Shown here piece after piece: positions 33,429 to 42,100 of a stretch of 64,000 nt of DNA. Within the stretch, counting starts at the first letter, position 1, and every line of letters begins with the position of its first letter. The DNA lies in contig OW818665.1 in NCBI GenBank assembly GCA_942493045.1, positions 1,798,001 through 1,862,000 on the forward strand, written 5' to 3'. Position numbers and translations under genes: made by a program. The notes below the pieces were generated by a model. It did not search any database. It was not told where the DNA came from and saw only the letters and a program-made list of their open reading frames with translations. The DNA is from Teretinema sp942493045. GTDB lineage: Bacteria > Spirochaetota > Spirochaetia > Treponematales > Treponemataceae.

Positions 33429-34685
33429 ATGTATAGATCGCCCCGCAGCCGTTGCCTTTTAATTATCGTTTTGCTGATAATCCTGAGCCCTTCATGCCAG
33501 ATCCGAAAACCGGAAGTCACCGTACTCTGGACGAATCGTCCGGAATTCGCCGCCTATGCCGAACAATTTAACAGTTCTCAGAATAAGCACCGACTGGTTG
33601 TCGATTACAAGGAAAATCCGGCCCAAGCCCTGATCTCGGAAAGAAACCTGCCCGATCTGGTTGTTGGTTCCTGGCTGAAGGGCGAAAAAGCCCGGGCCAA
33701 ACTGGTGCCCATCGACTACCTGTTCAGCGAACTGCGCGTCAGCACGCAACTTTTTTACCAACCGCTGCTCGATCTCGGTAATATCGGCGGCCGCCAATAT
33801 CTGCTACCGGTCAGCTTTAACCTGCCGACAGTGATATTTCTCCGTGAAAAAGCGGCATTAATCGACAACAATTTTATTTTGGAACTCGATACCATGAGGG
33901 AACTTGCCAGCGGTTTCAACACCCGTGAAAAAACGCTTTTTACCAAAATGGGGTTCTCGCCGCGTTGGGACCGTGAATTCCTGTATCTGACAACCCGGCT
34001 GTTTGATGTCCGCTTTCAGGAAAACAACCAGCTGATCAACTGGAACAACGGGGCGCTGGAGGAAACCACCCGCTATATCCGCGACTGGACACAGGAGGTG
34101 AACACCTCCCTGCGCGACGAAGATGATTTTCAGTTTAAGTATCTCTACGATCCGCCCAATAAACTGGTCAGCGGCGGCCGCAGCCTTTTCGCCTATATGC
34201 CGAGCTCCGCGCTGTTTTTATTGCCGGGCGATAAACTCCAGAATATCGATTTCCGTTATCTCAGCCGTGATAACCGTATCCCGGTTAACGAAGATATTCT
34301 GTACATCGGAATCTGCAAACGCTCCCGGAACCAGGAAGCCGCCGAAGCCTTTATCGTCTGGTTTTTTAACGAAAAAACCCAGCGCGAGATGCTGGAGCGC
34401 AGCCGGAATCTGAAAACCATGCAGCGCAGCTTCGGTATCTCCGGAGGCTTTTCCTCGATCCGGCCAGTTAACGAAAAAGTTTTCCCGCTCTACTATCCTT
34501 CCCTGCTCGGACACCTGCCTCCGGCGGAAAGCCTCGGTGTGCCGCGCATCCTGCCGAATAACTGGGAAACCATCAAACAGGAGATCATCATCCCCTATCT
34601 GGCGGCGGCCACCTCCAGAACAACTGAAAACGAGACTGTCCAGGAACTCGGCGAACGCATCAAAATATGGTTAAAATCAAACTAA
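33429..34685 (+). CDS. Extracellular solute-binding lipoprotein
   Basis: A 418-residue lipoprotein (LSPSC, Cys23; a spirochaete-like lipobox). The mature part resembles sugar ABC binding proteins of the MalE/UgpB type: VTVLWTNRPEFAAYAEQFN, NLPDLVVGSWL, LPVSFNLPTVIFLREKAAL, EAAEAFIVWFFNEKTQREMLE. No permease or ATPase gene lies beside it, so it is an orphan that either serves a distant transporter or has another role. The frame can be read from a TTG at 33393, but that triplet is part of the -35 box, so the ATG at 33429 is the start. It has no clear ribosome site. Confidence 0.82.
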   Translation: MYRSPRSRCLLIIVLLIILSPSCQIRKPEVTVLWTNRPEFAAYAEQFNSSQNKHRLVVDYKENPAQALISERNLPDLVVGSWLKGEKARAKLVPIDYLFSELRVSTQLFYQPLLDLGNIGGRQYLLPVSFNLPTVIFLREKAALIDNNFILELDTMRELASGFNTREKTLFTKMGFSPRWDREFLYLTTRLFDVRFQENNQLINWNNGALEETTRYIRDWTQEVNTSLRDEDDFQFKYLYDPPNKLVSGGRSLFAYMPSSALFLLPGDKLQNIDFRYLSRDNRIPVNEDILYIGICKRSRNQEAAEAFIVWFFNEKTQREMLERSRNLKTMQRSFGISGGFSSIRPVNEKVFPLYYPSLLGHLPPAESLGVPRILPNNWETIKQEIIIPYLAAATSRTTENETVQELGERIKIWLKSN

Positions 34686-34691
34686 TATACC

Positions 34692-34725
34692 TTCCTCTAC
34701 TTTCCGATAATAAAAGTAAGAGGAA
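34692..34725 (+). promoter_or_regulatory. Leader hairpin covering the ribosome site of the next gene
   Basis: TTCCTCTACTTT (34692-34703) can pair with AAAGTAAGAGGAA (34713-34725), leaving one bulged A and a 9-base loop. The right arm contains AGAGGAA, the Shine-Dalgarno of the ATG at 34731. Alternatively, TCCGATAA at 34703-34710 resembles a sigma-28 -10, in which case the left arm would not be transcribed. Confidence 0.45.
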
Positions 34726-34730
34726 AGTAT

Positions 34731-35123
34731 ATGATTGCTGTATTGGGTCCAATCCAAACCGTCTCTCAAGCCGCTTTACCGGAAGTTAACGCCGGCGGAC
34801 GGGCCTACATGCCCGTTAAACCCCGGGATTATATTTTCTCCCAGTTTCAGTACGTCGCCGGTATTCCCGCCAAAAACAATACAGAAGGCATCTCTCTCGA
34901 CAAATTACGCATCTTGAACAGTCTGATCGACGGTCTGGTAAATATGAAGCAGAAACCGGTGCTACCCAAGGCCGAGCTCAGCAACGCCCTCTCCGGTGAG
35001 CAAATTGACGCCCTGATCACCCAGTACCAGGAACAGATAAAAACCGCCTCCGCTACCGCCGAAACTCTGCTGTACAAACCGGTGATGCCCCAAACCGGGA
35101 CAGTAGTTAATCTCGTCGCCTGA
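34731..35123 (+). CDS. Unknown small protein
   Basis: A 130-residue protein without signal peptide, Cys or membrane segment that I do not recognise. It has a Pro/Ala-rich start (MIAVLGPIQTVSQAALPEV), the segment RDYIFSQFQYVAGIPA, and a helical middle (LDKLRILNSLIDGLVNM, IDALITQYQEQIKTA). An AGAGGAA ribosome site precedes the ATG and can be hidden in a hairpin. It stands alone between the solute-binding lipoprotein and pckG, and a T-rich stretch follows its stop. Confidence 0.7.
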   Translation: MIAVLGPIQTVSQAALPEVNAGGRAYMPVKPRDYIFSQFQYVAGIPAKNNTEGISLDKLRILNSLIDGLVNMKQKPVLPKAELSNALSGEQIDALITQYQEQIKTASATAETLLYKPVMPQTGTVVNLVA

Positions 35124-35187
35124 CTGCCTTTTTTTTGATAAAACCCCCATTTCAACCTTGTTTCCTGCGTGCAACACCTTTACTGTC

Positions 35188-35216
35188 TTGAATAAAAGCT
35201 CCTTTTCCGCTATGTT
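35188..35216 (+). promoter_or_regulatory. Probable pckG promoter
   Basis: TTGAAT (35188-35193), 17 bases, TATGTT (35211-35216). It would give a leader of about 50 bases ending in AGAAGGAG before the ATG. Confidence 0.45.
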
Positions 35217-35274
35217 TTTATCGATTGGAGCGCAACGACGTCTTCAATATTTTTTTATTTCAGAAGGAGCAATT

Positions 35275-37089
35275 ATGACGATTAATGACATCAAGCACCC
35301 CAAACTCAAAGCGTGGGTCGAAGAAGTCGCCAAGATGTGCCAGCCGGACAGCATCCATGTATGCGACGGGTCACAAAAAGAATACGATACTTTGATGAAA
35401 AAGATGATCGATTCAGGTCTTGCAATTCCCCTGAAGAAACGCCCCAACAGCGTTCTGTTCCGCTCCCAGCCCTCTGACGTTGCCCGCGTAGAAAACCGCA
35501 CCTATATTGCCTCCAAAACCAAGGAAGCCGCCGGTCCGACCAATAACTGGATCGAGCCCGAAGGACTGAAAGCCACCATGAAAGGACTGTACACCGGCTG
35601 TATGAAGGGCCGCACAATGTACGTAATCCCTTACTCCATGGGTCCCGTCGGTTCCGATATCGCCAAAATCGGCGTTGAGATCACCGACTCCGAATACGTT
35701 GTATGCAACATGGACATCATGACCCGCGTCGGCACCAAGGTGCTGGACGTCATGGGCACCGACGGTCCCTTCGTCCCCTGTCTGCACTCCGTCGGCAAGC
35801 CCCTGGCCGCCGGCGAGAGCGACAACGGCAAATGGCCCTGCGCCGATATCGACAACAAGTACATCTCCCACTTCCCGGAAGAGCGGGCCATCTGGTCCTA
35901 TGGTTCCGGATACGGCGGAAACGCCCTGCTCGGCAAGAAATGCTTTGCCCTGCGCATCGCCTCCGTCCTGGCCCACGAAGAAGGCTGGCTGGCCGAGCAC
36001 ATGCTCATCCTGAAGCTGACCAACCCCGAAGGCAAGGTCAAATTCGTAACCGGCGCCTTCCCCTCAGCCTGCGGCAAAACCAACCTGGCCATGCTCATCC
36101 CCACCATCCCCGGATGGAAGGTTGAGACTGTCGGTGACGATATCGCCTGGATGAAATTCGGTAAAGACGGACGGCTGTATGCCATCAATCCGGAAGCCGG
36201 CTTCTTCGGCGTAGCCACCGGAACAAACGATGAGTCCAACAAGAACGCCATGGATTCCATCAAGGAAAACACCATCTTCACCAACTGTGGACTTACCAAA
36301 GACGGAGATATCTGGTGGGAACAGATCGGCTACGATGCCCCCGGCACGCTGATCGACTGGAAGGGCAACGAATGGAATCAGGACAAGGCCAACAAGGCCC
36401 AGGAGCCCGCCGCTCATCCGAATTCCCGCTTTACCGCCCATGCCGAGCAGTGCCCGGCTATCGCCAAGGAATGGGACGATCCCAAAGGCGTGCCGATTGA
36501 CGCCATCCTCTTCGGCGGACGCCGCCCGACCACCATCCCGCTGGTACACCAGGCCACCAGCTGGAACCATGGCGTATTCCTCGGTTCCATCGTCGGTTCA
36601 GAAATCACCGCCGCCGCCCTCGACCTGAAGGTCGGATCGGTACGCCGCGACCCCTTCGCCATGATTCCGTTCTGCGGCTACAACATGGGTGAATACTTCC
36701 AGCACTGGATCAACATCGGTAAAAAGAGCACCGAAGACAAGCTTCCCAAAATCTTCTTCGTCAACTGGTTCCGCAAGAACGCCGAAGGCAAGTTCATGTG
36801 GCCCGGCTACGGCGAGAACAGCCGCGTACTGGCCTGGGTGTTTGAACGCTGCGACGGCAAGGACAATGCCGAGAAAACCGCCATCGGCTGGATGCCGAAA
36901 CCCGGCGCCCTCAACCTGGACGGCCTGAAGGTTTCAGCTGAAGCCATGAAGGAAATTCTCTCTGTGGATACCGCCGGATGGAAGGCCGAAATCGCCGACG
37001 TCCGCGCCAATCACTATCCCAAGTTCGGCGACAAGCTCCCCAAAGAGCTGGTAGCTGAAATGGAAGGTCTGGAAAGCAGACTGGGCTGA
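35275..37089 (+). CDS. pckG: Phosphoenolpyruvate carboxykinase (GTP)
   Basis: Interconverts oxaloacetate + GTP and PEP + CO2 + GDP. The 604-residue length and motifs match the GTP-dependent family rather than the shorter ATP type. FPSACGKTNLAML is the P-loop with the hyper-reactive Cys, GDDIAWMKF the kinase-2 metal site, and NPEAGFFGVATGTN and FGGRRPTTIPLV are further signatures. In fermenting spirochaetes it may run toward oxaloacetate, fixing CO2 for succinate or biosynthesis (inference). The frame is open 39 codons upstream; the ATG at 35275 has AGAAGGAG at good spacing and gives MTINDIKHPKLKAWV. Confidence 0.97.
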   Translation: MTINDIKHPKLKAWVEEVAKMCQPDSIHVCDGSQKEYDTLMKKMIDSGLAIPLKKRPNSVLFRSQPSDVARVENRTYIASKTKEAAGPTNNWIEPEGLKATMKGLYTGCMKGRTMYVIPYSMGPVGSDIAKIGVEITDSEYVVCNMDIMTRVGTKVLDVMGTDGPFVPCLHSVGKPLAAGESDNGKWPCADIDNKYISHFPEERAIWSYGSGYGGNALLGKKCFALRIASVLAHEEGWLAEHMLILKLTNPEGKVKFVTGAFPSACGKTNLAMLIPTIPGWKVETVGDDIAWMKFGKDGRLYAINPEAGFFGVATGTNDESNKNAMDSIKENTIFTNCGLTKDGDIWWEQIGYDAPGTLIDWKGNEWNQDKANKAQEPAAHPNSRFTAHAEQCPAIAKEWDDPKGVPIDAILFGGRRPTTIPLVHQATSWNHGVFLGSIVGSEITAAALDLKVGSVRRDPFAMIPFCGYNMGEYFQHWINIGKKSTEDKLPKIFFVNWFRKNAEGKFMWPGYGENSRVLAWVFERCDGKDNAEKTAIGWMPKPGALNLDGLKVSAEAMKEILSVDTAGWKAEIADVRANHYPKFGDKLPKELVAEMEGLESRLG

Positions 37090-37097
37090 TTCAGATA

Positions 37098-37130
37098 ACC
37101 GCGGAAACCAAATCTGGTTCCGCGGTCTTT
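37098..37130 (+). terminator. pckG terminator
   Basis: ACCGCGGAAACCA (37098-37110) pairs with TGGTTCCGCGGT (37115-37126) with one bulge, followed by CTTT and a short T stretch, starting 9 bases after the stop codon. Confidence 0.7.
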
Positions 37131-37160
37131 TCACACAAATTCATAAAAACTGGAAAAACA

Positions 37161-37189
37161 AAAAAAGCCGGATTACTCCGGCTTTTTTT
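37161..37189. terminator. Bidirectional terminator between convergent genes
   Basis: AAAAAAGCCGGA (37161-37172) and TCCGGCTTTTTT (37177-37188) pair perfectly around TTAC, with A and T runs on both flanks. It can end both the pckG transcript and the leftward operon that ends at 37204. Confidence 0.85.
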
Positions 37190-37203
37190 GTTTTTCAAAG
37201 TAC

Positions 37204-38292
37204 CTATCTAATGCGTTTTATCATCTGTAGAAAGTCCGTACCGCGTACCGTACCGGCGGGCATGAAATTCCGTCCATCCGGCAGTGACAAAAATTCATTC
37301 TCAATACAGCCCATCACTGAATCAAACCATAGATCGTCAATTGATACGTCGGGAACCGGACTGCGCGGCGCCGGCATGCGTAAAATTCGGCGGGAATAAG
37401 TATCCAGGATAGCCGGATCGGAACGTTTTAGCGCGGTCAGCTGCCACAGGTAGTAGGCCAGGGCCGAACGGGTCAGCAGAGCATCAAGAGAAACGGCCTC
37501 TGTACCGGCAAGCAGCACACCGTCCCGCAACAGACGTGAATGCAGCTGCTCGGCGCTCCATTTTTTGCCCGCGGTCAGATACTGCAGCAAACTGGTTTCG
37601 CTTTGGGTGAGCATCAGGGCTTCCCGCCAGGTAATGCTTTCTTTAGCCAAAATAGCGATCTGGTCAACGGGGACATCGGCTTCAACGGCGCGCAATTGCC
37701 AGGCCGCGTCCCGTTCGCCGCGATACACAGTTTCATAGAACGACGGCAGCAGCGGAAAAGCCTGATCATAAGAGGCCACCGCTTCCTGATAACGATTCAA
37801 GCTAACCAGAACCCGGCCCCGCTCAATCAGCAAAGGACCCTTTTCATCGCTATACAATAGCGCTGTTTCGATGACCTCAAGTTTCCGCTGCGGCGTGCCG
37901 GCCAGCCGGCTGGAAAGAATGCTGCTGAAAACATCACCCGCTAAAAGCGACTGCGCGGCGCGTAACCGCCGCTCAGCTTCCGCTGTATTGCCTTCAATTA
38001 AAAACAACCGTCCGGACCAGGAGGCCAGCCGGGCTTCATAAACCGCGTCCTTTATTGATGAGGCTTCCAAGGCGGTAATCTTCTTGCGGGTATCCAGAAT
38101 CACCTGCCGGTCCGGCAGGGTATCCAGCGGTACAATTGCCGCTTCCAGAGCCAGAAGTTCCCGGCTGGACTGATCATCGGCGCTGGAGACCAGTTTATCA
38201 GTCTGCAGAGAAGCGCAGGAGGCAAGTACCACAGCTATGCACATAGACAGCGCGGCTTGAAGGCGCATCCGTATCTTTTGTTGACCACTCAT
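37204..38292 (-). CDS. Lipoprotein with TPR-like helical repeats
   Basis: A 362-residue lipoprotein (lipobox LASC, Cys26). The mature protein is largely helical with TPR-like pairs: LASWSGRLFLIEGNTAEAERRLRAA and GRVLVSLNRYQEAVASYDQAFPL. The C terminus (DLWFDSVMGCIENEFLSLPDGRNFMPAGTVRG) is a conserved-looking unit without known motif. A GGGAG site precedes the ATG. It follows the 895-residue FG-GAP protein by 10 bases and the endonuclease-like lipoprotein before it, suggesting one envelope-related operon. Confidence 0.75.
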   Translation of the reverse strand: MSGQQKIRMRLQAALSMCIAVVLASCASLQTDKLVSSADDQSSRELLALEAAIVPLDTLPDRQVILDTRKKITALEASSIKDAVYEARLASWSGRLFLIEGNTAEAERRLRAAQSLLAGDVFSSILSSRLAGTPQRKLEVIETALLYSDEKGPLLIERGRVLVSLNRYQEAVASYDQAFPLLPSFYETVYRGERDAAWQLRAVEADVPVDQIAILAKESITWREALMLTQSETSLLQYLTAGKKWSAEQLHSRLLRDGVLLAGTEAVSLDALLTRSALAYYLWQLTALKRSDPAILDTYSRRILRMPAPRSPVPDVSIDDLWFDSVMGCIENEFLSLPDGRNFMPAGTVRGTDFLQMIKRIR

Positions 38293-38302
38293 GAACAGCT
38301 CC

Positions 38303-40990
38303 CTATTTTATCTGCCAAGCGTAAATTTTATTATCCAAACCGGCGGCGACACATTCAATTTTCCCATCGCCGTTAAAGTCACCCAGGTACGGTCGCCCCC
38401 AGGCTGGAACCGGGAATCCATCCTGCAGGGTAAAGTTCTTCGAAAAAGCATACAGGGCATTGGCGTCACCGCTCAGAATAACCTCACTGCTTCGATCATT
38501 ATCGATATCAGCCGCCACTAAGTAGCCGCTGGAAACTGTCAGCGAACGGACGGACTGCGAGAGCACTAGGGCGTCTGGTGATACCTGAAACAGGGTTCCG
38601 TCCTCGGACAGCGCCCACAGCACCGCGCCATCGAAAACCGGCTGGGCGTAGAATACGCCCGGAAGCTGCAGGGGAAAGCCGGGCGCCGGAGAACCGTCTG
38701 TATTGTAGAGCGAGAGCTCACCAGCCTGGGTCAAAAAGGCGACCAGCACTTTATCTCGGACGGTCAGTAATACCGGGGAACCGAAGGCGATTCCGGAAAC
38801 GGAAACCGGCCAGCCGCTCATCAAATTTCCCGTCAAATCGGTCAAATATAAACCGGCAAAGAAACTTTTTGGATACAAGGCCAGATAGCCGGTCTTTTCA
38901 GTTATCAGCACATCGGGACTGGAGCGCATTACTTCCGTGAAAGGCAATGTCAGCCGGGTTATCTCTCCGGTTCGGTCTACAACATTTAACAGGCCTTCGG
39001 AATCCGGAAAATACAGTTTCCCGCCAACCGCCCGCGGCGCTGCAGTGACCCGGCTGCCGGTGGCAATCGGAAACGGCGCGTGAATTTCCAGATCGCCGGA
39101 AGCCAGGGCAACGGTACCCCGTTCGCTCAGTATCCACAAGGCGTTATCCGCGGCGGAATCAGGTTCAAGACCTGCTCCCGCGAGCACCCACAGCGGGTCA
39201 GAAGAGGCATATTCGAAGCGCTGACCGGTGACCGGGTTGATGGATACCGCCCGACGGCTATCTTCCACCGCCAGAATCCGGCTTTCGCCTTTGCGGGAGA
39301 ACAAGGCCATATCCAACCGGTTATCCAGCCGGCCCTGCATGGTAATCGGGAAACCGCCCAGCAGGCGCACCGCTTCCGCCGTACCGGATATTACCGTCAG
39401 CGAAAGCCGCAACTGCTCATCTTCTATCGAGACGCTAGCCAAACCCTGCCGGTAGAGCTTTAATAGTTTTTCGGCCGTCCCGTTTCCCTTCAGGAAAAAA
39501 GGAACGGCCCTATCCAGCGAATAAAACAAACTGACGGCGGATCGGGAGGAAACGCCGCCGGAAAGACTCTTCCAGGGACCAGTTTTAACCAGCACCCGAT
39601 TGCGGCGAATGGCGTTAACGGCCGAAACCAGATTTTCCGGAGATTCAGAAATGAAAAGGAAACCATCCTGTTCAATATAATACGGCGAAGGGAGCGTAAC
39701 ATTCCATAACCGCACCAAACCGGCCAAAAAGTCCGGCAGGCGTATTTGGGGAACACGAATGCCATCCAGAACCACGGAGTCATCTTCGGACAGCGCAAAG
39801 GACTTAACCAGTTTAGAGAAAATCTCCTGCCGCTTACGTTCATCGGCTACCTGGACGGCAAAAACCGGTTGCGGACGGCCGGCCAGGCCGAATACCGCGA
39901 ATTCAGTTCCGGTCCAGGAAAAAAGCAATTCGGCGATATCGATTCCCAGCACCATTTTACTGGCACTGTCGGCTTGCCGCCAGGCTCTTCCGAATTCGGC
40001 GCCCGCGAAAGTCTGTATCGGAGTCAACAGTTCTTGAAGCGTCCCGGTCGAAAGCACGGTACTGAATTGGGTATCCGCCGGCAACAGGGAGTACAAACCG
40101 GGTACGGCGGACTGACGGGAAAGAACCGGTGCCAGAGCCGAACCGGCAGAAGATACCGGCAGCATCATGGTTACGCGCAGTTTATTTTCCTCGACAGTCA
40201 GGGCAATTTCACTTTTACCGGAAAAATCCAGGGAAGAAAGCATGGTACCCAGCAAACCCTCGGAGGCCAGAAACGGAGCCACCATATCACCGGAGGAAAG
40301 TAAAATTCCGACATCGTGATTATCCTGCCTGAATTCCGGGCGGCTTCCCAAAAACGCCGTCCCGGCCATCGTCTGACCGCCGCGGACGTTATCGAGTAGC
40401 GTAGCTGAGCCGCTGATTAAAACTAAGTTTCTATAGACCGCGAGATACAACACAGTACCGGATACAGTCGAACCCTTAGGCGGCGGACTGCGGTATTCAA
40501 ACCGGCTCAATTGTCCGTTAGGCTGAAAGGTCAATTCCTTCAGAGACATCCTGGAAGTGATGAACGGCAGCAGCCCGGCCAGAGGAGAAAAAATACCCAG
40601 GTCTACACAGCCCAAATAAGAGCCGTCCGGTAACACTGCGGCGTCTACATTCCGGTTCCCGGCAAAGCGTACCAGCGGATTCTTTAATATTCCACTTTCG
40701 CGCATTTCCGAAGCCAGGGGCGCAAGTCCGGACAGCGCGGGCTCGGTCAGCAATACCGCGAAAGACTCTTCTTCTACCAGTTTTTGAACGGTATCTACCG
40801 GAGCCGGTATTTGTACGTAAGCCACATATGTCGCGGGAATGACCGCGCTTGAATTGATTCTTCCGATAAGGGAAAGGCCGGCCATGACAACCAGCAGCAC
40901 TACCGGAACAAGGAGCAGTATCAACAACCCGAAAAGTAGGCGCAGCAAGGGATTACGGCGCTTTTTTGTAGTTTCTTCCATGCTGAACAT
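38303..40990 (-). CDS. Large membrane-anchored protein with C-terminal beta-propeller (FG-GAP-like)
   Basis: An 895-residue protein of unknown function. After an Arg/Lys-rich start one strong membrane helix (about 18-42, LLFGLLILLLVPVVLLVVMAGL) anchors it. The bulk is extracytoplasmic. Residues about 60-560 resemble no family I know and contain paired beta/alpha segments. From about 590 a repeated beta pattern with VAADIDNDRSSEVILSG and LGDFNGDGKIECVAAGLDN resembles FG-GAP/VCBS or PQQ-type propeller blades with Asp-rich calcium loops. Start at 40990 (AAGG nearby); an ATG at 40981 is also possible. Co-transcribed with the two flanking envelope genes. Confidence 0.75.
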   Translation of the reverse strand: MFSMEETTKKRRNPLLRLLFGLLILLLVPVVLLVVMAGLSLIGRINSSAVIPATYVAYVQIPAPVDTVQKLVEEESFAVLLTEPALSGLAPLASEMRESGILKNPLVRFAGNRNVDAAVLPDGSYLGCVDLGIFSPLAGLLPFITSRMSLKELTFQPNGQLSRFEYRSPPPKGSTVSGTVLYLAVYRNLVLISGSATLLDNVRGGQTMAGTAFLGSRPEFRQDNHDVGILLSSGDMVAPFLASEGLLGTMLSSLDFSGKSEIALTVEENKLRVTMMLPVSSAGSALAPVLSRQSAVPGLYSLLPADTQFSTVLSTGTLQELLTPIQTFAGAEFGRAWRQADSASKMVLGIDIAELLFSWTGTEFAVFGLAGRPQPVFAVQVADERKRQEIFSKLVKSFALSEDDSVVLDGIRVPQIRLPDFLAGLVRLWNVTLPSPYYIEQDGFLFISESPENLVSAVNAIRRNRVLVKTGPWKSLSGGVSSRSAVSLFYSLDRAVPFFLKGNGTAEKLLKLYRQGLASVSIEDEQLRLSLTVISGTAEAVRLLGGFPITMQGRLDNRLDMALFSRKGESRILAVEDSRRAVSINPVTGQRFEYASSDPLWVLAGAGLEPDSAADNALWILSERGTVALASGDLEIHAPFPIATGSRVTAAPRAVGGKLYFPDSEGLLNVVDRTGEITRLTLPFTEVMRSSPDVLITEKTGYLALYPKSFFAGLYLTDLTGNLMSGWPVSVSGIAFGSPVLLTVRDKVLVAFLTQAGELSLYNTDGSPAPGFPLQLPGVFYAQPVFDGAVLWALSEDGTLFQVSPDALVLSQSVRSLTVSSGYLVAADIDNDRSSEVILSGDANALYAFSKNFTLQDGFPVPAWGRPYLGDFNGDGKIECVAAGLDNKIYAWQIK

Positions 40991-41012
40991 TGTACCTTAT
41001 TCAGGGAAAAGG

Positions 41013-42041
41013 TCAATCGATTCTTTGCATTTGCAGCAGCAGCGGCAGGTGATCGGAATATCCCGCCCCGGAATACAACTCAAAGCGCGCCGGAAGGCCG
41101 GAAGAACCGGTCAAGGGAGCTTCTGAGAGTACGGTAAAGCGCGCGTTCCGATAGCCGGTACGGCCGCCAGGATCACTACTTAAAAAAACGCGGTCAATCG
41201 TTTCCCACTTACCGTCATAATAATACGATCCCGAAGGCCCCTGCTCCATGCCATCGCTCAGGCGCGCAAGGTACTCAGGCCAGCAATCCGTTAAAAATGG
41301 CGAGGATTGGCTTTCTTCCCAGTTCATATTGCAGTCGCCGGCGGCTAATACCAGGGTGCCGGGTTCGCTCTGCCTTAGCTCGCCGACTCGCGAATACAGC
41401 TGTTGTTCCTGCAACTGCCGGATGGCGGTGGCGTCCATACCTTCCACCCCGCTTTCCAGCCGGCTCTTCCAATGTAAAGCAAAAACAACGGTTTCAGTAT
41501 CCGCGATTTTAAGGCGCACCTCCAGCGTCGGCCGGACAGAAACCGGCGCGATGACCGAATGCGAACGCACCGACAGCACCGGATAACGCGAGAGCAGGGC
41601 GTTGCCAAAAGCGCTGCCGGCCGGCGGCGGCACAAACACAGCTTCCGCGAAACCGGCGCCGAACGGCAGTCGGGAGCAGATATCCCGCAGCACACCCGCG
41701 TTTTCAATTTCCTGCAGGACCACAATATCCGGCACACTCTGTCTTCCCCCGCCGCAAGCGACACCCGCCAGCAGCAAGACCTCGCACAACCGGGCCAGCC
41801 GTTTTTCATAGAGCTCCCGGCTCCAGCGCGAAGAACTGCCGCGGTACTCCTCAAATTCAGAGCCGTCTTCCACGGCGTCAAAAAAAAGCTGGGTATTCCA
41901 GGTCAAAAGCGACAGCGACGACGGCTCGTCAACCGGCGCCACCGGTAAAAGACAGCCGGCGCAGCTAACCATCCAAAGACAGAGAAAGACAGAAAGTATT
42001 ACACAGAGTATTCGATAAAAAAAACGGTCGCGAACAGGCAT
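41013..42041 (-). CDS. Endonuclease/exonuclease/phosphatase-family lipoprotein
   Basis: A 342-residue exported protein with lipobox MVSC (Cys27). The mature part has the EEP fold landmarks LLTWNTQLFFDAV, IVVLQEIENAGVL (catalytic Glu), ALHWKS, AAGDCNMNWEES (Asp/Asn) and YSDHLPLLL (terminal Asp-His). Family members cleave nucleic acids or phospholipid/inositol phosphates; an exported form could scavenge extracellular DNA or phosphate. The start is the ATG at 42041, six bases after GGAGG; a GTG two codons upstream is less likely. Its first codons lie inside a strong intrinsic terminator that also ends ychF. Confidence 0.85.
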   Translation of the reverse strand: MPVRDRFFYRILCVILSVFLCLWMVSCAGCLLPVAPVDEPSSLSLLTWNTQLFFDAVEDGSEFEEYRGSSSRWSRELYEKRLARLCEVLLLAGVACGGGRQSVPDIVVLQEIENAGVLRDICSRLPFGAGFAEAVFVPPPAGSAFGNALLSRYPVLSVRSHSVIAPVSVRPTLEVRLKIADTETVVFALHWKSRLESGVEGMDATAIRQLQEQQLYSRVGELRQSEPGTLVLAAGDCNMNWEESQSSPFLTDCWPEYLARLSDGMEQGPSGSYYYDGKWETIDRVFLSSDPGGRTGYRNARFTVLSEAPLTGSSGLPARFELYSGAGYSDHLPLLLQMQRID

Positions 42042-42061
42042 ACGCACCTCCGCGACCGTTT
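42017..42061 (-). terminator. ychF terminator overlapping the start of the next gene
   Basis: On the minus strand AAACGGTCGCG (42061-42051) pairs perfectly with CGCGACCGTTT (42032-42022) and runs into eight T (42024-42017). The 18-base loop contains most of the GGAGG ribosome site and the ATG (42041) of the endonuclease-like gene. The right arm and T-run are codons 4-8 of that gene. Confidence 0.85.
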
Positions 42062-42100
42062 GTAGTGATTGATGAACGAATCTGCCTGAAAAAAACCGGC

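Noticed and set aside
42042..42047. GTG start for the endonuclease-like lipoprotein
   Set aside because: The ATG two codons later is six bases from GGAGG, whereas the GTG would abut the ribosome site.
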